64,000 bases of DNA from Kaistella polysaccharea (GCF_020410745.1 NZ_CP084528.1:62001-126000), one strand, 5' to 3'. Numbered from the stretch's first letter, positions 43,434 through 53,802 are shown. Program-made: numbers and translations. Notes: a model not told the origin generated them from the sequence alone.

Positions 43434-44435
43434 ATGAAAGCTTTTTTCATTACTAAATATGATAAAAAAACACCTTTAATCTGTGGTGAAATTCCATTGC
43501 CTATTTTAGGTGAAAATGATGTTTTAATTGAAATGAAAGCTGCCAGTTTAAATCCTATTGATATTAAAGTAAAGCATGGCGACATGAAAATAATTCTGTC
43601 CTATAAATTTCCTTTAATTTTAGGAAATGACGGGGCAGGAATTGTATCTAAAATTGGTTCGAAAGTAACACTTTTTCAACCTGGAGATGAGGTTTATTTC
43701 CGTCCGGATAAAAGTAGCGGTATTGGAACACTGGCCGAATTTTTCGCTTTAAACGAAAATGATGTCGCTCTAAAACCAAAGAATTTAACCATGGAAGAAG
43801 CTGCCTCAATTCCTTTGGTTGGCCTTACCTGTTGGCAGATTTTTAAAAGAGCGAATCTTCAGAAAGGGCAGAAGGTTTTCATTCAGGCCGGATCAGGCGG
43901 TATTGGAACTTTTGCAATTCAGCTTGCAAAATATCTAGGTTTAACGGTTGCTACAACGGCGAGCACCAAAAATTTTGAAATGTTAAAAAACCTCGGAGCT
44001 GATATCCTTATCGATTACAAGACTCAAAAGTTTGAAGATATTCTGAAAGATTACGATTTGGTTTTGAATACGCAAGATGAAGAAACATTAATAAAATCGA
44101 TGAGCGTTTTAAAGCCAGGCGGAAAAATCATCTCTATTTCTGTAACGCCTGATCCCCAATTTGCCAAAGAATGGGGAATGAACTGGATCATGAGAATGGG
44201 CGTAAAATTTATGAGTGCTAAGGTTCGGCGACAGGCAAAAAAACATCAGGTTGATTATTCTTTTTTATTGATGGATTCCAGTGGAAGTCAGTTGGAAGAG
44301 ATAGCGAGATTAATAGAAGCAGACCTTATAAAACCGGTTATTGACAAAATTTTTCCTTTTGAAAAAACCAATGAAGCTCTTGCTTATTTAGAAAGCGGTC
44401 ACGCCAAGGGAAAAGTCATAGTGAAAGTGAACTAA
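43434..44435 (+). CDS. NADP-dependent quinone oxidoreductase-like protein (MDR superfamily)
   Basis: The 333-residue protein has the MDR medium-chain fold: an N-terminal GroES-like domain with AASLNPIDIKVKHGD and ILGNDGAGIVSKIG, and a Rossmann domain with IQAGSGGIGTFAIQLAKYLG (about 145-164). It lacks the Cys and His ligands of zinc alcohol dehydrogenases, so it is a zinc-free quinone oxidoreductase type. It probably reduces quinones or enones with NADPH in the cytoplasm. Confidence 0.9.
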   Translation: MKAFFITKYDKKTPLICGEIPLPILGENDVLIEMKAASLNPIDIKVKHGDMKIILSYKFPLILGNDGAGIVSKIGSKVTLFQPGDEVYFRPDKSSGIGTLAEFFALNENDVALKPKNLTMEEAASIPLVGLTCWQIFKRANLQKGQKVFIQAGSGGIGTFAIQLAKYLGLTVATTASTKNFEMLKNLGADILIDYKTQKFEDILKDYDLVLNTQDEETLIKSMSVLKPGGKIISISVTPDPQFAKEWGMNWIMRMGVKFMSAKVRRQAKKHQVDYSFLLMDSSGSQLEEIARLIEADLIKPVIDKIFPFEKTNEALAYLESGHAKGKVIVKVN

Positions 44436-44474
44436 AATCTCTAAAAACGACCATCTCATTCTATAAAATTGTAT

Positions 44475-45752
44475 TTATGAATTCGTAATGGGTTTGTTAC
44501 TTAGCCGTAGGGTAATTATAAATCCGATTCCTAAAAATAGCGTTCCTGTAAGATACGTTCTCGACCCAATTAATTCTGGATTCGAGCTGTAAAAATCACG
44601 GATAAAAGCGGCTACTTGTGGCCCGACAATTCCACCAAATGACCAAGCGGTTAAAATAACACCATACATTACAGGCATTAATTTCTCATGGAAAACATCA
44701 AGGATGTAAGATGGCATTGCGCCGAATGCTCCGCCGTAGCAAAGTAATATATAACATACTAAAGCTCCGAAAATATAAGGATTGTTGATGAAGATTAATA
44801 AAATGAAAACCAAAATCTGCGAACCTAAAATCAAGCGGAAAACCTGAATTCTTCCCAGCTTATCAGAAAGGCCGCCCCAGAGAAACCGCCCAATTCCATT
44901 AAATAAAGAACTGACCGCAATTAACGATGCACCTGCAACTGCTAAACTTTCTGTAGTCATGGTTGAATCTTTCTGAGCGAACAAATCCTGAATCATCGGT
45001 GACTGCATGCTGACAAACATAATTCCTGCTGAGATATTTAAAAAAAAGACGAACCACATGCCGATGAATTTAGAAGAAAATAAACTCTGTTTTAGGGTCA
45101 ATTCATTCTCAAATTTCTGATTTAAAAGATTATCCGCAGGACTGATATAACCTTTAGGACTGAAATCTACGGGTGGATTTTTCATGGATAAGGCTGCGGG
45201 AATCCCAATCACAAAAAGTGCAATTGAAATATAAATAAAAACGTGCACCATATTTCCATCCGTCAATTTTATAAAGATCGGCGCAATCATTTTCGACATG
45301 AGCAAAGCGCCAATTCCAAAACCCATTACAACCATTCCGGTAATTAAACCTTTTTTGTCTGGAAACCATTTTGAAACAGTTGCAACTGGAGTCACATAAC
45401 CTAAGCCCAGACCGATTCCACCTACGACACCGAAGCCAAGATAGAAAAGAGGCAAATTGCTGATGGACATTGCATAAGCGCTGATTAAATAACCGAAACC
45501 GTAAAGCATGACGCCGATTGTGGCGAGTTTTTGAGGTCCAAAACGAGGCAGAATTATTCCACCAACCGCAGCAGACAAACCCAGAAAAAGAATAGCGATA
45601 CTGAAAATCCACATCGTTTGAACATTGGTCCAGCCATATTCGGTCATGATGGGTTTTTGAAAAAAACTCCAGGCGTAAACCGTTCCCAAAACGACTTGCA
45701 ACAGCGTTCCCGTTATTGCGATGAACCATCGATTAGAGTCTGTTCTATGCAT
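44475..45752 (-). CDS. OFA-family MFS transporter (oxalate/formate or lactate type)
   Basis: The 425-residue protein has 12 membrane helices and the OFA signature at the N-terminus: TGTLLQVVLGTVYAWSFFQ and YGWTNVQTMWIFSIAI. GGIGLGLGYVTPVATVSKWF lies in the middle of the first half, and FLWGGLSDKLGR is the second-half MFS loop. Family members exchange small carboxylates such as oxalate, formate or lactate. There is no frc/oxc gene nearby, so the substrate is open. Confidence 0.88.
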   Translation of the reverse strand: MHRTDSNRWFIAITGTLLQVVLGTVYAWSFFQKPIMTEYGWTNVQTMWIFSIAILFLGLSAAVGGIILPRFGPQKLATIGVMLYGFGYLISAYAMSISNLPLFYLGFGVVGGIGLGLGYVTPVATVSKWFPDKKGLITGMVVMGFGIGALLMSKMIAPIFIKLTDGNMVHVFIYISIALFVIGIPAALSMKNPPVDFSPKGYISPADNLLNQKFENELTLKQSLFSSKFIGMWFVFFLNISAGIMFVSMQSPMIQDLFAQKDSTMTTESLAVAGASLIAVSSLFNGIGRFLWGGLSDKLGRIQVFRLILGSQILVFILLIFINNPYIFGALVCYILLCYGGAFGAMPSYILDVFHEKLMPVMYGVILTAWSFGGIVGPQVAAFIRDFYSSNPELIGSRTYLTGTLFLGIGFIITLRLSNKPITNS

Positions 45753-46050
45753 TTTCTAAGCTTTATTTGGCTAATATTTCGAACTTTAAATTTACCCTTA
45801 TTTATGTCATTCAGTATGAATTTACACCACTATAAAACATGATATTTACCCATTGATTAACAATTCTTCCAACTTTAAATGCGAATGTCATCATTAATAA
45901 GATTTAGAGAAATCAACTGCAATATTATTGAGGTAAAAGACAATAAATCGTTAAGAAATAGAAGCTGATAAAATATAGAAAGTTCAATCCCAAATTTTTC
46001 TATCTTTACTTCAAAGCAAACCAAATTAATTAATATCCAAACTTTCCTCT
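45753..46050. other. Divergent intergenic region between the OFA carrier and GLPGLI genes
   Basis: About 300 bp of AT-rich DNA. One-mismatch -7 motifs are present toward each gene (TAAATTTA on the minus strand and TATCTTTA on the plus strand, about 50 nt before the GLPGLI ATG). I see no strong repeat, operator or RNA. Confidence 0.4.
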
Positions 46051-46911
46051 ATGCAAAAAATAAAAATATTCCTTATTCTTCTTCTCTTTTCAATACTTGG
46101 TCAGGCGCAAAATCATCGTTTTATTTATGAATATTCCTATATAATGGATTCTTTAAATCGAGAAAATATTGATAAAGAATTGATGATTTTAGATGTTACC
46201 GCTTCCGGTTCAAAATTCTACAGTAAGGAAAAGGTTATTTATGATTCGCTCGTGGAGGCGAAATTTAAGCAGGCAGAAATGATAAAGTCCAGTAATATCA
46301 ATTTGTCTTCAATTAAAAATAAGTCGAAGGTTGAATACTCGGTTTCTAAAACATATCCCGACCTAAAAGCAATTTTCCATACGAAAGTGGACGGAAGTAG
46401 GTACGCTGTAAACGATTCAAAAAAAATGGACTGGAAAATTCTTCCGGATAAGATGGATATTCAAGGTTTAACTACGCAGAAAGCTGTTACTAATTATGGG
46501 GGAAGAAAATGGACCGCTTGGTTTACACCCGAAATTCAGGTGCAGGACGGACCTTATAAATTCAGCGGTTTGCCTGGTCTAATATTAAGACTTGAAGATG
46601 ACAAAGCAGATCATGTTTATCAATTCGTCGGCAGTCAAAAACTTGCCGTTTTGCCTAATTTAACAGCTGATGAAGATGAACCTGAAATAGAAATTTCGCC
46701 CGCTCAGTTTACGAAAGTCTGGAAAGCTTATCTGCAGGATCCCGCAAAGAAAATACGGGAAATGTTAATGAGGAGCGATACCACGATAAAAGTAACTGAT
46801 GCCAGTGGAAAAGAACTTTCGCAAGCGGAAATTATTAGAAGTAGAGAACAGCGGGCGAAGGAAAAAATGAAAAAAATAAATAATTTTCCCGAATTGGATC
46901 TTTATCGGTAA
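46051..46911 (+). CDS. GLPGLI family exported protein
   Basis: The 286-residue protein has a signal peptide ending GQAQ and the family motif FSGLPGLILRLED near residues 171-183, preceded by WTAWFTPEIQVQDGPYKF. GLPGLI proteins (TIGR01200) are found almost only in Bacteroidota and are thought to be periplasmic. Their function is not known, although they are often near TonB-linked or porphyrin-binding genes. The C-terminus is basic and helical (REQRAKEKMKKINN). Confidence 0.92.
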   Translation: MQKIKIFLILLLFSILGQAQNHRFIYEYSYIMDSLNRENIDKELMILDVTASGSKFYSKEKVIYDSLVEAKFKQAEMIKSSNINLSSIKNKSKVEYSVSKTYPDLKAIFHTKVDGSRYAVNDSKKMDWKILPDKMDIQGLTTQKAVTNYGGRKWTAWFTPEIQVQDGPYKFSGLPGLILRLEDDKADHVYQFVGSQKLAVLPNLTADEDEPEIEISPAQFTKVWKAYLQDPAKKIREMLMRSDTTIKVTDASGKELSQAEIIRSREQRAKEKMKKINNFPELDLYR

Positions 46912-47172
46912 TAGTAACTCAGTCTCATAATCAATTTGAGAAAGACTTTAATTCAGGAGTAATACCCTTTAAATAAATTTTTGAGAACGAATATAAAAGA
47001 GCGCACTAAATTTCATAATGACCGAAATTTACTGAGTGGTGATCGGCCTCTTTTTATATTTTTATTTGCACGGTAATTGCAATATTGCAGATGACTTACC
47101 GCTGTAGTGTTTTATTTATTTAAAATTTGAGCGGTTTTTCAATGTAAATATTAACATTTAAAATATATCATT
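46912..47172. other. Intergenic region between the GLPGLI and META genes
   Basis: About 260 bp without a credible gene. It holds a weak CCGA/TCGG hairpin followed by CTCTTTTT (about 47021-47058) and AT-rich sequence. I see no clear promoter. Confidence 0.35.
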
Positions 47173-47604
47173 ATGAAAAAGCAAAGCTTATTTTTACTCG
47201 GATTTATTTCTCTTTTTTTAATGTCTTGTATGGCAACAGTCACAGGAGATCAGAAAAAACTGTATGATAACGCGTGGGAACTTGAATATATTACGGGACC
47301 AAGAATTACCTTTCAAGGATTATTTCCCAATGAGAAACCCATGATCATGTTCAATAAAACTCCCGGAACTGTTACCGGAACTAGCGGTTGTAATGTGTAC
47401 GATACTACCTATACACTGACTGGAAATATGATTAATATTGAGAAACCAACCATGGCAACTACGGCATATTGTGGTGACGGTGAAGTTGTATTTTTGAAAA
47501 CAATGGAGGAAGTGACCAAATTCAGAATTGAAAGCGATGGAAAATTAACATTGTTAATGAATGATATACCGATGATGAAATTTAAAAAAGCGATGATCAA
47601 CTAA
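47173..47604 (+). CDS. META/HslJ-like domain lipoprotein
   Basis: The 143-residue protein has a lipobox ending at Cys (FLMSC, residue 19) and a META domain: WELEYITGPR, GTVTGTSGCNVYDTTYTL (about 74-91), TTAYCGDGEVVFLKTMEEV, and a final IPMMKFKKA strand. The domain is known from HslJ, a heat-inducible envelope protein of E. coli linked to novobiocin resistance, and from copper-tolerance fusions. The role here is unknown. A clear terminator follows. Confidence 0.85.
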   Translation: MKKQSLFLLGFISLFLMSCMATVTGDQKKLYDNAWELEYITGPRITFQGLFPNEKPMIMFNKTPGTVTGTSGCNVYDTTYTLTGNMINIEKPTMATTAYCGDGEVVFLKTMEEVTKFRIESDGKLTLLMNDIPMMKFKKAMIN

Positions 47605-47640
47605 TCATTTTACTGAAAACTTTTTTAGAATTCAATACAA

Positions 47641-47667
47641 AAAGCAAGAATAATCTTGCTTTTTTTC
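47641..47667. terminator. Bidirectional terminator after the META gene
   Basis: AAAGCAAGA pairs with TCTTGCTTT around ATAA, ending in a T-run. It lies before the convergent SDR gene. Confidence 0.85.
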
Positions 47668-47702
47668 ATTTTGATAGTAAAAGGAAATGTATTTTTTCTG
47701 GC

Positions 47703-48719
47703 TTATTTAATAGCTTTGTTTTTACCTGATTTCTTTTTATTTCCGGAGTTTAGAAAAAGAAATCCAATCGCAAAACCTGTCGCCATCATCATTATTGTTT
47801 GCGTTTTTTTCGATGGAACAGGAATCGCAAGTTCACCATAAATCCGGTGGGGTTCTTTTGAGGGATATTTTACATTTCCATCGGTATCAGTTTCTGCATT
47901 GGGTTTCATTGCAAATCGAAGCGCCGCAGAAGCCGTATTAATAATGGTTTCGGGAAAAAGACCGTACATGATTTTCATCATTCTCGCATAACCGTCGGTG
48001 ATAATGCTTTTCTTTGGATTTTTTGCGGCGGCAACCATCTGAGCTGCAAGATCTCTTGGATCCACAGAAAAGGGTGGGATCTTAAAATCAAGACCGCTGT
48101 ATTTTGCAGAATGCATATTTCCAGTAGATCTTTGAATTCCAGGATAAAGTCCTACGATATGAATATTTGGTTCATCGGAAAGTTCTCCCTGAAGTCCTTC
48201 AACCATTCCGCGAATTCCAAACTTGGTACTGGAGTACGCTGTAGAATATGGTGCTGGCATCCAGCCACCAATAGACACATTATTTATTAATATTCCTTCT
48301 TTTTGTTTTTTGAAAATAGGTAACGCTGCATAAGCGCCATGCATATAACCTAAGAGATTTGTTTTTACAACTTGATCTGTGGTTTCAATCGGAATATCCT
48401 CGAATTTACCGCTTGCCATTACACCTGCATTATTCACCCAAATATCAATTCTGCCGTTGAACTGTAAAGCTTGCTCGGCCAAGTGTTGTACCTGCGCAGC
48501 ATCGGAAACATCGGTTGGCACGCCGAGGCCGATTACACCTAAATCATGACAAAGGGAAACCGTCTCATCTAATCCGTCCTGACCGCGAGCCGCAATTACA
48601 ATATTGCATCCTTCCAAGGCAAAAGCTTCTGCTGCTGCTCGACCAACGCCACTTGTTCCACCCGTAATGACAACTGTTTTACCGCGCAAGGCGCCGTATA
48701 TGATATCTTTATCTTTCAT
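47703..48719 (-). CDS. SDR family oxidoreductase with C-terminal membrane anchor
   Basis: The protein has the SDR motifs VVITGGTSGVGRAAAEAF, VNNAGVM, and the catalytic Ser149, Tyr162 and Lys166 (NNVSIGG and YSSTKFG), numbered from ATG 48719. After the 260-residue core comes a linker and one hydrophobic helix (IMMMATGFAIGFLFL) with a Lys-rich tail. This suggests tethering to the inner membrane. The reduced substrate is unknown. An ATG ten codons upstream (48749) is an alternative start. Confidence 0.88.
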   Translation of the reverse strand: MKDKDIIYGALRGKTVVITGGTSGVGRAAAEAFALEGCNIVIAARGQDGLDETVSLCHDLGVIGLGVPTDVSDAAQVQHLAEQALQFNGRIDIWVNNAGVMASGKFEDIPIETTDQVVKTNLLGYMHGAYAALPIFKKQKEGILINNVSIGGWMPAPYSTAYSSTKFGIRGMVEGLQGELSDEPNIHIVGLYPGIQRSTGNMHSAKYSGLDFKIPPFSVDPRDLAAQMVAAAKNPKKSIITDGYARMMKIMYGLFPETIINTASAALRFAMKPNAETDTDGNVKYPSKEPHRIYGELAIPVPSKKTQTIMMMATGFAIGFLFLNSGNKKKSGKNKAIK

Positions 48720-49096
48720 AATAATAGATTTTGTTTGTTTCAAGTGCATCAATTTTTATGCAAGTTTCCATTTTAAAGGTTTTGTGGAAGTTTATTATTC
48801 ATTAATCCAGTACAACTCAAGATTTATAATTTTTATTTTTAATAATTTTCGATGCCTAAAAAATTTAAGGAGAAATCAACAATTATATAAAAAGTAGTAG
48901 CGATTGAATTTAAATGATGTTGTAACTAAATTATTTAACAAGAATTTAGGGACATTATTAATGATCATTCCGACTGAAAATTTAAATATGCTTCCCGGCT
49001 TTGTTAAATTTAAAAATGAATTCTTAAAACATTCTTAATTATATTGAAAATCATTATATTTGCCGACTATAATTTTAATGTTGTAAACTATTAACA
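48720..49096. other. Divergent intergenic region between the SDR and secDF genes
   Basis: About 375 bp, strongly AT-rich, with short open frames of low-complexity composition only. The secDF -7 motif at 49055-49062 is the one feature I can support. Confidence 0.5.
49055..49062 (+). promoter_or_regulatory. Candidate -7 element of secDF
   Basis: TATATTTG is a perfect TAnnTTTG match 34 nt before the secDF ATG. No TTG is seen at the usual -33 distance. Confidence 0.45.
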
Positions 49097-52018
49097 ATGC
49101 AAGGAAAAGGACTTATTACGCTGGTTGCGATTATTCTGGGACTTATTTGTCTTAATGAATTGTTACCAACATGGTATGCTGGTAAAATCGAAAAGCAAGC
49201 AACTGCACTGGCCGGCGATAACCAAGTAAAATATCAGAAGGAACTCTCGCGCCTTTCAAAAGATACTTTAAATCTAGGATTTACGAAGCTGTATTATTCC
49301 AGAGCTAAAGAAAGAGAAATGAAGCTGGGTCTGGATTTGAAAGGAGGTATCAACGTACTTTTAGAAATCAACCAGAGAGATTTGGTTAATGATTTAACGC
49401 AATATTCTACAAACCCAATTCTATTGGAAGCTCTTGACCGAACTGATCAGGCGCAGAAAAACTCGACCAGAAATTATATCGATAATTTCTTTATTGAGTT
49501 TGACGCTGTAAATAAAGAAAAAGGTACGAGTCTTAAACTGGCTGATCCAGAAATTTTTGGAAATACAAACCTTACTGAAATAAAATATAACACTTCCGAT
49601 GATCAGGTAAAAGAAATCATCCGTCGTAAAATAAATGCTGCTGAAGGATCTGCTTATGAAGTAATCAGAACCCGTATTGATAAAATGGGAGTTACACAGC
49701 CAAATGTGCAGCGTGTTCCCGGAACTGGTCGTATCTCTGTAGAAATGCCTGGTATTAAAGATATTGACCGCGTAAAGAAAATGCTTGCAACTTCTGCAAA
49801 ATTGCAGTTTTGGGAAGTGCAAACTATTCAAGAAGTTATTCCTTATTTGGAGCAATTATCAACGGTGGTAGCAGTAAAAGCAGATTCAATCGGTGTGCCT
49901 AAAAACACAAACCTGATGAATATGTTGCAGTTAAATTCACTGCGTGCAAGTGGTGTTGGTAATATTAAATTATCGGATACTGCTGCGATCAATAAAATTT
50001 TAAATTCTAAAATTGCTAAAAATCTTCGTCCCGCAAATATTAAGTATACCCAATTTATGTGGGGTTACAAACCAGAATCTGGTGACGAGAATAATCTTGT
50101 ACTTTATGCAATTCGCGGGAATATTAACCAAAAAGCACCTGTAGATGGAGCGGTTGAAACTGCGAGAGTAAATTATGATGAGTTAGGAAGAGTAGTGGTT
50201 GATATGCAGATGGATTCGAAAGGATCGAAAGACTGGAAAGCATTAACTGCGAAAAACGTAAATAAATCAGTAGCGGTTTCTTTGGATAACGTGGTTTACA
50301 CTGCGCCAAATGTGGTGAATGAAATTCCGAATGGGAGAACCCAAATTTCTGGAAACTTCTCTCAGGAAGAAGCGCAGGATTTGGTAAATGTTTTAGGAGC
50401 CGGTAAACTTCCTGCAAGTGCTAAAATTGTACAGGCAGATGTTGTTGGACCTTCATTAGGACAACAGTCAATTGATGCTGGAATGCTTTCGTTCTTTATC
50501 GCTTTCCTTGTAATTGTTGCCTACATCATTTTCTATTATGGTGGAGCTGGAATTTACGCCGTAATCGCGATGGTCATTAACTTATTCTACATCTTTGGAA
50601 TAATGGATTCTGTGGATGCCACCTTAACTTTGCCTGGTATTGCGGGTATTGTCCTCTCTATGGCGATGGCGGTGGATACCAACGTAATTATATATGAACG
50701 AACCAAAGAAGAACTCTTCGCCGGTAAAAATATTCTAGAAGCTTATAAAGACGGTTTCAAACACGCACTTTCTGCGATTATCGACGGTCACTCGACTACC
50801 ATTCTTACTGCAATTGTTTTGTATATTTTCGGAACAGGACCGATCAAAGGATTTGCTGTAACCTTAATTATTGGTATTTTGATGACGTTCTTTACTTCTG
50901 TATTGTTGTCTAGAGTAATGATTTTTGCAAGATTGAACAAAGGAAAAGGACTTTCAGTTTGGACGCCTCCAACAAAGAATTTATTCAGAAATGTTTGGAT
51001 TGATTTTATTGGAAAAAGAAAATACGCCTACATGATTTCTGCATTCCTTACCGTAGCAAGTTTAATTTCGATTGCGGTTAATGGATTTAAATACGGAATT
51101 GACTTTACAGGTGGCCGTAACTTCGTCGTAAAATTCGATAAACCTGTTGATGCCACGAAGACTGAAGAAGCATTAATTAAAATGTTTGCAACTGCAGATG
51201 GTAAATTATCAGCGGTAGAAGCGAAAACTTTCGGAACCGGAAACCAGTTAAAAATATCTACGGATTATTTGATTGATGACGAATCTTTGAAAGCAGATCA
51301 AACCATTGAACAAAAATTATACGAAGGATTACGACAAGATCTTCCAGCAAATTTAACGTTGCAGGATTTCAAATCTGCCGATAAAGATCACGCGGGGATT
51401 GTTTCTTCCACCAAAGTGGGACCGACCGTTGCTGATGATATTAAAACCGGTGGAATGTTTGCGTTGATCGCTGCATTAACTGGTATTTTCCTCTATATTT
51501 TGATGAGGTTTAATAAATGGCAGTTCTCCTTAGGAGCCATTGTCGGCCTGGCACATGATGCAATTATTATTCTTGGAGTTTATTCCTTGTTGCATAAATA
51601 TATGCCGTTTAACATGGAGATTAATCAGGATTTCATTGCCGCCATCTTGACGGTTCTGGGTTATTCCATTAATGATACGGTGATTGTATTTGATAGAATT
51701 CGGGAGTATCTAAGAGAGAAGAAATCATTGACATTAGCTGGTCTTTTTGATGATTCAATTTCCAGTACTTTGGGTAGAACGTTTAATACCTCGTTTACAA
51801 CGATTCTCGTAATCTTAGCCATCTTTATTTTCGGTGGTGAAAACTTAAGAGGATTTATGTTTGCGCTATTATTGGGTATTGCCTTTGGTACGTATTCTTC
51901 CATCTTTATCTCTTCCGCGATCGCTTATGATTTCTTAAAAGGAAAAGGAAAAGAAGAAAAACTACACGGCAGAACTTCCGTCGATGTAGAAGTTATTGAT
52001 AAAAGAACTAAAAAATAA
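49097..52018 (+). CDS. secDF: Protein translocase SecD-SecF fusion
   Basis: The 973-residue protein carries SecD and SecF in one chain. The SecD part has an N-terminal helix, MKLGLDLKGGINVLLE (about 75-90), a periplasmic P1 domain, and five helices including VLSMAMAVDTNVIIYERTKEE. The SecF part begins with a helix near residue 640 and GIDFTGGRNFVVKF, ending with GYSINDTVIVFDRIRE. SecDF uses proton flow to pull preproteins out of SecYEG into the periplasm. Fusion is usual in Bacteroidota. It stands alone between terminator and promoter motifs. Confidence 0.96.
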   Translation: MQGKGLITLVAIILGLICLNELLPTWYAGKIEKQATALAGDNQVKYQKELSRLSKDTLNLGFTKLYYSRAKEREMKLGLDLKGGINVLLEINQRDLVNDLTQYSTNPILLEALDRTDQAQKNSTRNYIDNFFIEFDAVNKEKGTSLKLADPEIFGNTNLTEIKYNTSDDQVKEIIRRKINAAEGSAYEVIRTRIDKMGVTQPNVQRVPGTGRISVEMPGIKDIDRVKKMLATSAKLQFWEVQTIQEVIPYLEQLSTVVAVKADSIGVPKNTNLMNMLQLNSLRASGVGNIKLSDTAAINKILNSKIAKNLRPANIKYTQFMWGYKPESGDENNLVLYAIRGNINQKAPVDGAVETARVNYDELGRVVVDMQMDSKGSKDWKALTAKNVNKSVAVSLDNVVYTAPNVVNEIPNGRTQISGNFSQEEAQDLVNVLGAGKLPASAKIVQADVVGPSLGQQSIDAGMLSFFIAFLVIVAYIIFYYGGAGIYAVIAMVINLFYIFGIMDSVDATLTLPGIAGIVLSMAMAVDTNVIIYERTKEELFAGKNILEAYKDGFKHALSAIIDGHSTTILTAIVLYIFGTGPIKGFAVTLIIGILMTFFTSVLLSRVMIFARLNKGKGLSVWTPPTKNLFRNVWIDFIGKRKYAYMISAFLTVASLISIAVNGFKYGIDFTGGRNFVVKFDKPVDATKTEEALIKMFATADGKLSAVEAKTFGTGNQLKISTDYLIDDESLKADQTIEQKLYEGLRQDLPANLTLQDFKSADKDHAGIVSSTKVGPTVADDIKTGGMFALIAALTGIFLYILMRFNKWQFSLGAIVGLAHDAIIILGVYSLLHKYMPFNMEINQDFIAAILTVLGYSINDTVIVFDRIREYLREKKSLTLAGLFDDSISSTLGRTFNTSFTTILVILAIFIFGGENLRGFMFALLLGIAFGTYSSIFISSAIAYDFLKGKGKEEKLHGRTSVDVEVIDKRTKK

Positions 52019-52037
52019 ATTTTCACTATAAAATTTT

Positions 52038-52066
52038 AATGTCCTTCTCACGAGGGACATTTTTTT
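52038..52066 (+). terminator. Intrinsic terminator after secDF
   Basis: AATGTCC pairs with GGACATT across a 9-nt loop, followed by T-rich sequence. Confidence 0.75.
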
Positions 52067-52115
52067 GGCCAAATTCTAAAGGTAATTTTCCAAAAAAACT
52101 ATCTTTACTTCCGCA

Positions 52116-53339
52116 ATGAAAAAAAATCAGAAATCTGCCGCTGTTGGTTTTATTTTTATCACCCTGATTATTGATATCACGGGATGGGGAATAGTGATAC
52201 CTGTGGTTCCAAAACTTATTCAAGAGCTGATTCACACTTCCGATTTAAGCGTTGCTTCTCGCTATGGCGGCTGGCTCAGTTTTGCCTACGCCGGCATGCA
52301 ATTCATCTTTGCTTCTGTCTTGGGCGGATTAAGTGATAAATTTGGTAGGCGGCCGATTATACTTTTTTCCCTCTTGGGTTTTTCTTTAAACTTTATGATT
52401 CAGGCTTTGGCTCCAACGATATTTTGGCTTTTTGTGGGCCGCATACTTTCAGGTGTTACGGGTGCCAGCATTACAACGGCGAGTGCATATATTGCTGATG
52501 TATCCACTGATGAAGACCGCGCCAAAAACTTCGGCATGATCGGTGCTGCATTCGGGATCGGATTCATTGTGGGACCTGTTATCGGTGGTTTTTTAGGGCA
52601 GTATGGGGCACGAGTTCCATTTTATGCAGCTGCGATACTATGTCTGATTAACTTTCTTTATGGCTGGTTTATTTTACCCGAAAGTTTAGACAAAGAAAAT
52701 CGACGCGAGTTCAACTGGCGCCGCGCAAATCCTGTCGGCTCGCTTCTTCAATTGAAAAAACATCCTGAAATTTTAGGATTAATCTCAACACTTGTATTTG
52801 TTTATATCGCGGGTCACGCGGTACAGACAAACTGGACATTTTTCACCATGTACAAATTTGGATGGAGCGAAAAAATCGTAGGACTTTCCTTAGGAGCTGT
52901 CGGATTTATGGCGGCTTTGGTACAAGGATATCTGATCCGTTTTATACAACCAAAATTGGGCAACGAGCGTACAATTATATATGGATTATCGCTCTATGCG
53001 GTCGGCATGATTCTCTTTGCATTTGCTAGTGAAAGCTGGATGATGTTTGCGTTTTTAATACCGTACGGTTTAGGTGGAATTGCTGGGCCGGCCTTGCAAT
53101 CAGTAATATCTGCCCAAGTTCCTAAAAATGAGCAGGGAGAACTTCAAGGTGCACTCGCGAGTTTAATTAGTTTTACGGCGATTATCGGACCACCTTTGAT
53201 GACCAATACTTTTTATTATTTCACACATGATGATGCTCCCTTTAAATTTCCAGGTGCGCCATTTTTTCTAGGTTTTATTCTAATGTCTATTAGTGTTGTT
53301 CTCGTTTATTTTCTTTTTCCACGGAAAAGAAATTTATAA
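52116..53339 (+). CDS. MFS transporter, TetA-like (TCR/Tet group)
   Basis: The 407-residue protein has 12 membrane helices with the Tet-group signatures: [18 protein letters not shown] in helix 1, [12 protein letters not shown] in loop 2-3, and the helix 5 motif C region [16 protein letters not shown]. It probably exports a small hydrophobic compound by proton antiport. Resemblance to TetA does not imply tetracycline resistance, since chromosomal homologues are widespread. TATCTTTA, one base off the -7 consensus, ends 8 nt before the ATG. Confidence 0.88.
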   Translation: MKKNQKSAAVGFIFITLIIDITGWGIVIPVVPKLIQELIHTSDLSVASRYGGWLSFAYAGMQFIFASVLGGLSDKFGRRPIILFSLLGFSLNFMIQALAPTIFWLFVGRILSGVTGASITTASAYIADVSTDEDRAKNFGMIGAAFGIGFIVGPVIGGFLGQYGARVPFYAAAILCLINFLYGWFILPESLDKENRREFNWRRANPVGSLLQLKKHPEILGLISTLVFVYIAGHAVQTNWTFFTMYKFGWSEKIVGLSLGAVGFMAALVQGYLIRFIQPKLGNERTIIYGLSLYAVGMILFAFASESWMMFAFLIPYGLGGIAGPALQSVISAQVPKNEQGELQGALASLISFTAIIGPPLMTNTFYYFTHDDAPFKFPGAPFFLGFILMSISVVLVYFLFPRKRNL

Positions 53340-53477
53340 AATGACAATAAAAAAATCGAAATTTAGATCTGAATACCCCAATTTACTCGTAAATCTAATT
53401 AAAATTCATCCAGATATTTTTTAACAATAAAATTTAAAAATGAAAACTGATATCATAAACTTTTGTAATTTTACGCC

Positions 53478-53801
53478 ATGGAATTAAGTATAGGTGAAAT
53501 GCTTATGATTGCTTTGGCGATCGTTGTTTTGTTCGGACCAGATAAATTACCGCAAATTGCGCGTGATTTAGGTCAGGGAGTTCGCAAGATGCGTGGCGCA
53601 ATGGAAGATGTAAAAACCGAAATCTTAAAAGAAACCGATAATCCCGTTGCTGAAATTAAGCGCGAGATCGACAAAGTTAAAAAAGCAGCTCAGGATTACA
53701 ATCCAATGGCTGATCTTGAAAAAGATACTTTTGCCCAAAGAGAAGAACCAAAAATAAATCTTGCAGAAGATGATTCTCACGATGGTCCTGTAAGCCGCTA
53801 A
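53478..53801 (+). CDS. tatA: Twin-arginine translocase subunit TatA/TatE family
   Basis: The 107-residue protein has one N-terminal helix (about 4-19), the hinge FGPDKLPQIARDLG, an amphipathic helix, and a charged tail of about 55 residues. TatA forms the protein-conducting part of the Tat pathway for folded proteins. The Glu6 position and a longer tail also fit TatB, and A versus B cannot be decided by eye. No tatC is in the window. The PAP2 gene follows after one base. Confidence 0.9.
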   Translation: MELSIGEMLMIALAIVVLFGPDKLPQIARDLGQGVRKMRGAMEDVKTEILKETDNPVAEIKREIDKVKKAAQDYNPMADLEKDTFAQREEPKINLAEDDSHDGPVSR

Positions 53802-53802
53802 A

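Noticed and set aside
45154-45729. Minus-strand ORF of 191 codons overlapping the OFA transporter
   Set aside because: It is an alternative frame of the same strand region; the transporter frame has a full set of MFS motifs.
49421-49855. Minus-strand ORF of 144 codons inside secDF
   Set aside because: It is fully within the clear SecD coding sequence and has low-complexity aromatic composition.
52116-53339. Calling the MFS gene a tetracycline-resistance gene
   Set aside because: Tet-group motifs are shared by many chromosomal exporters; there is no repressor or mobile context.
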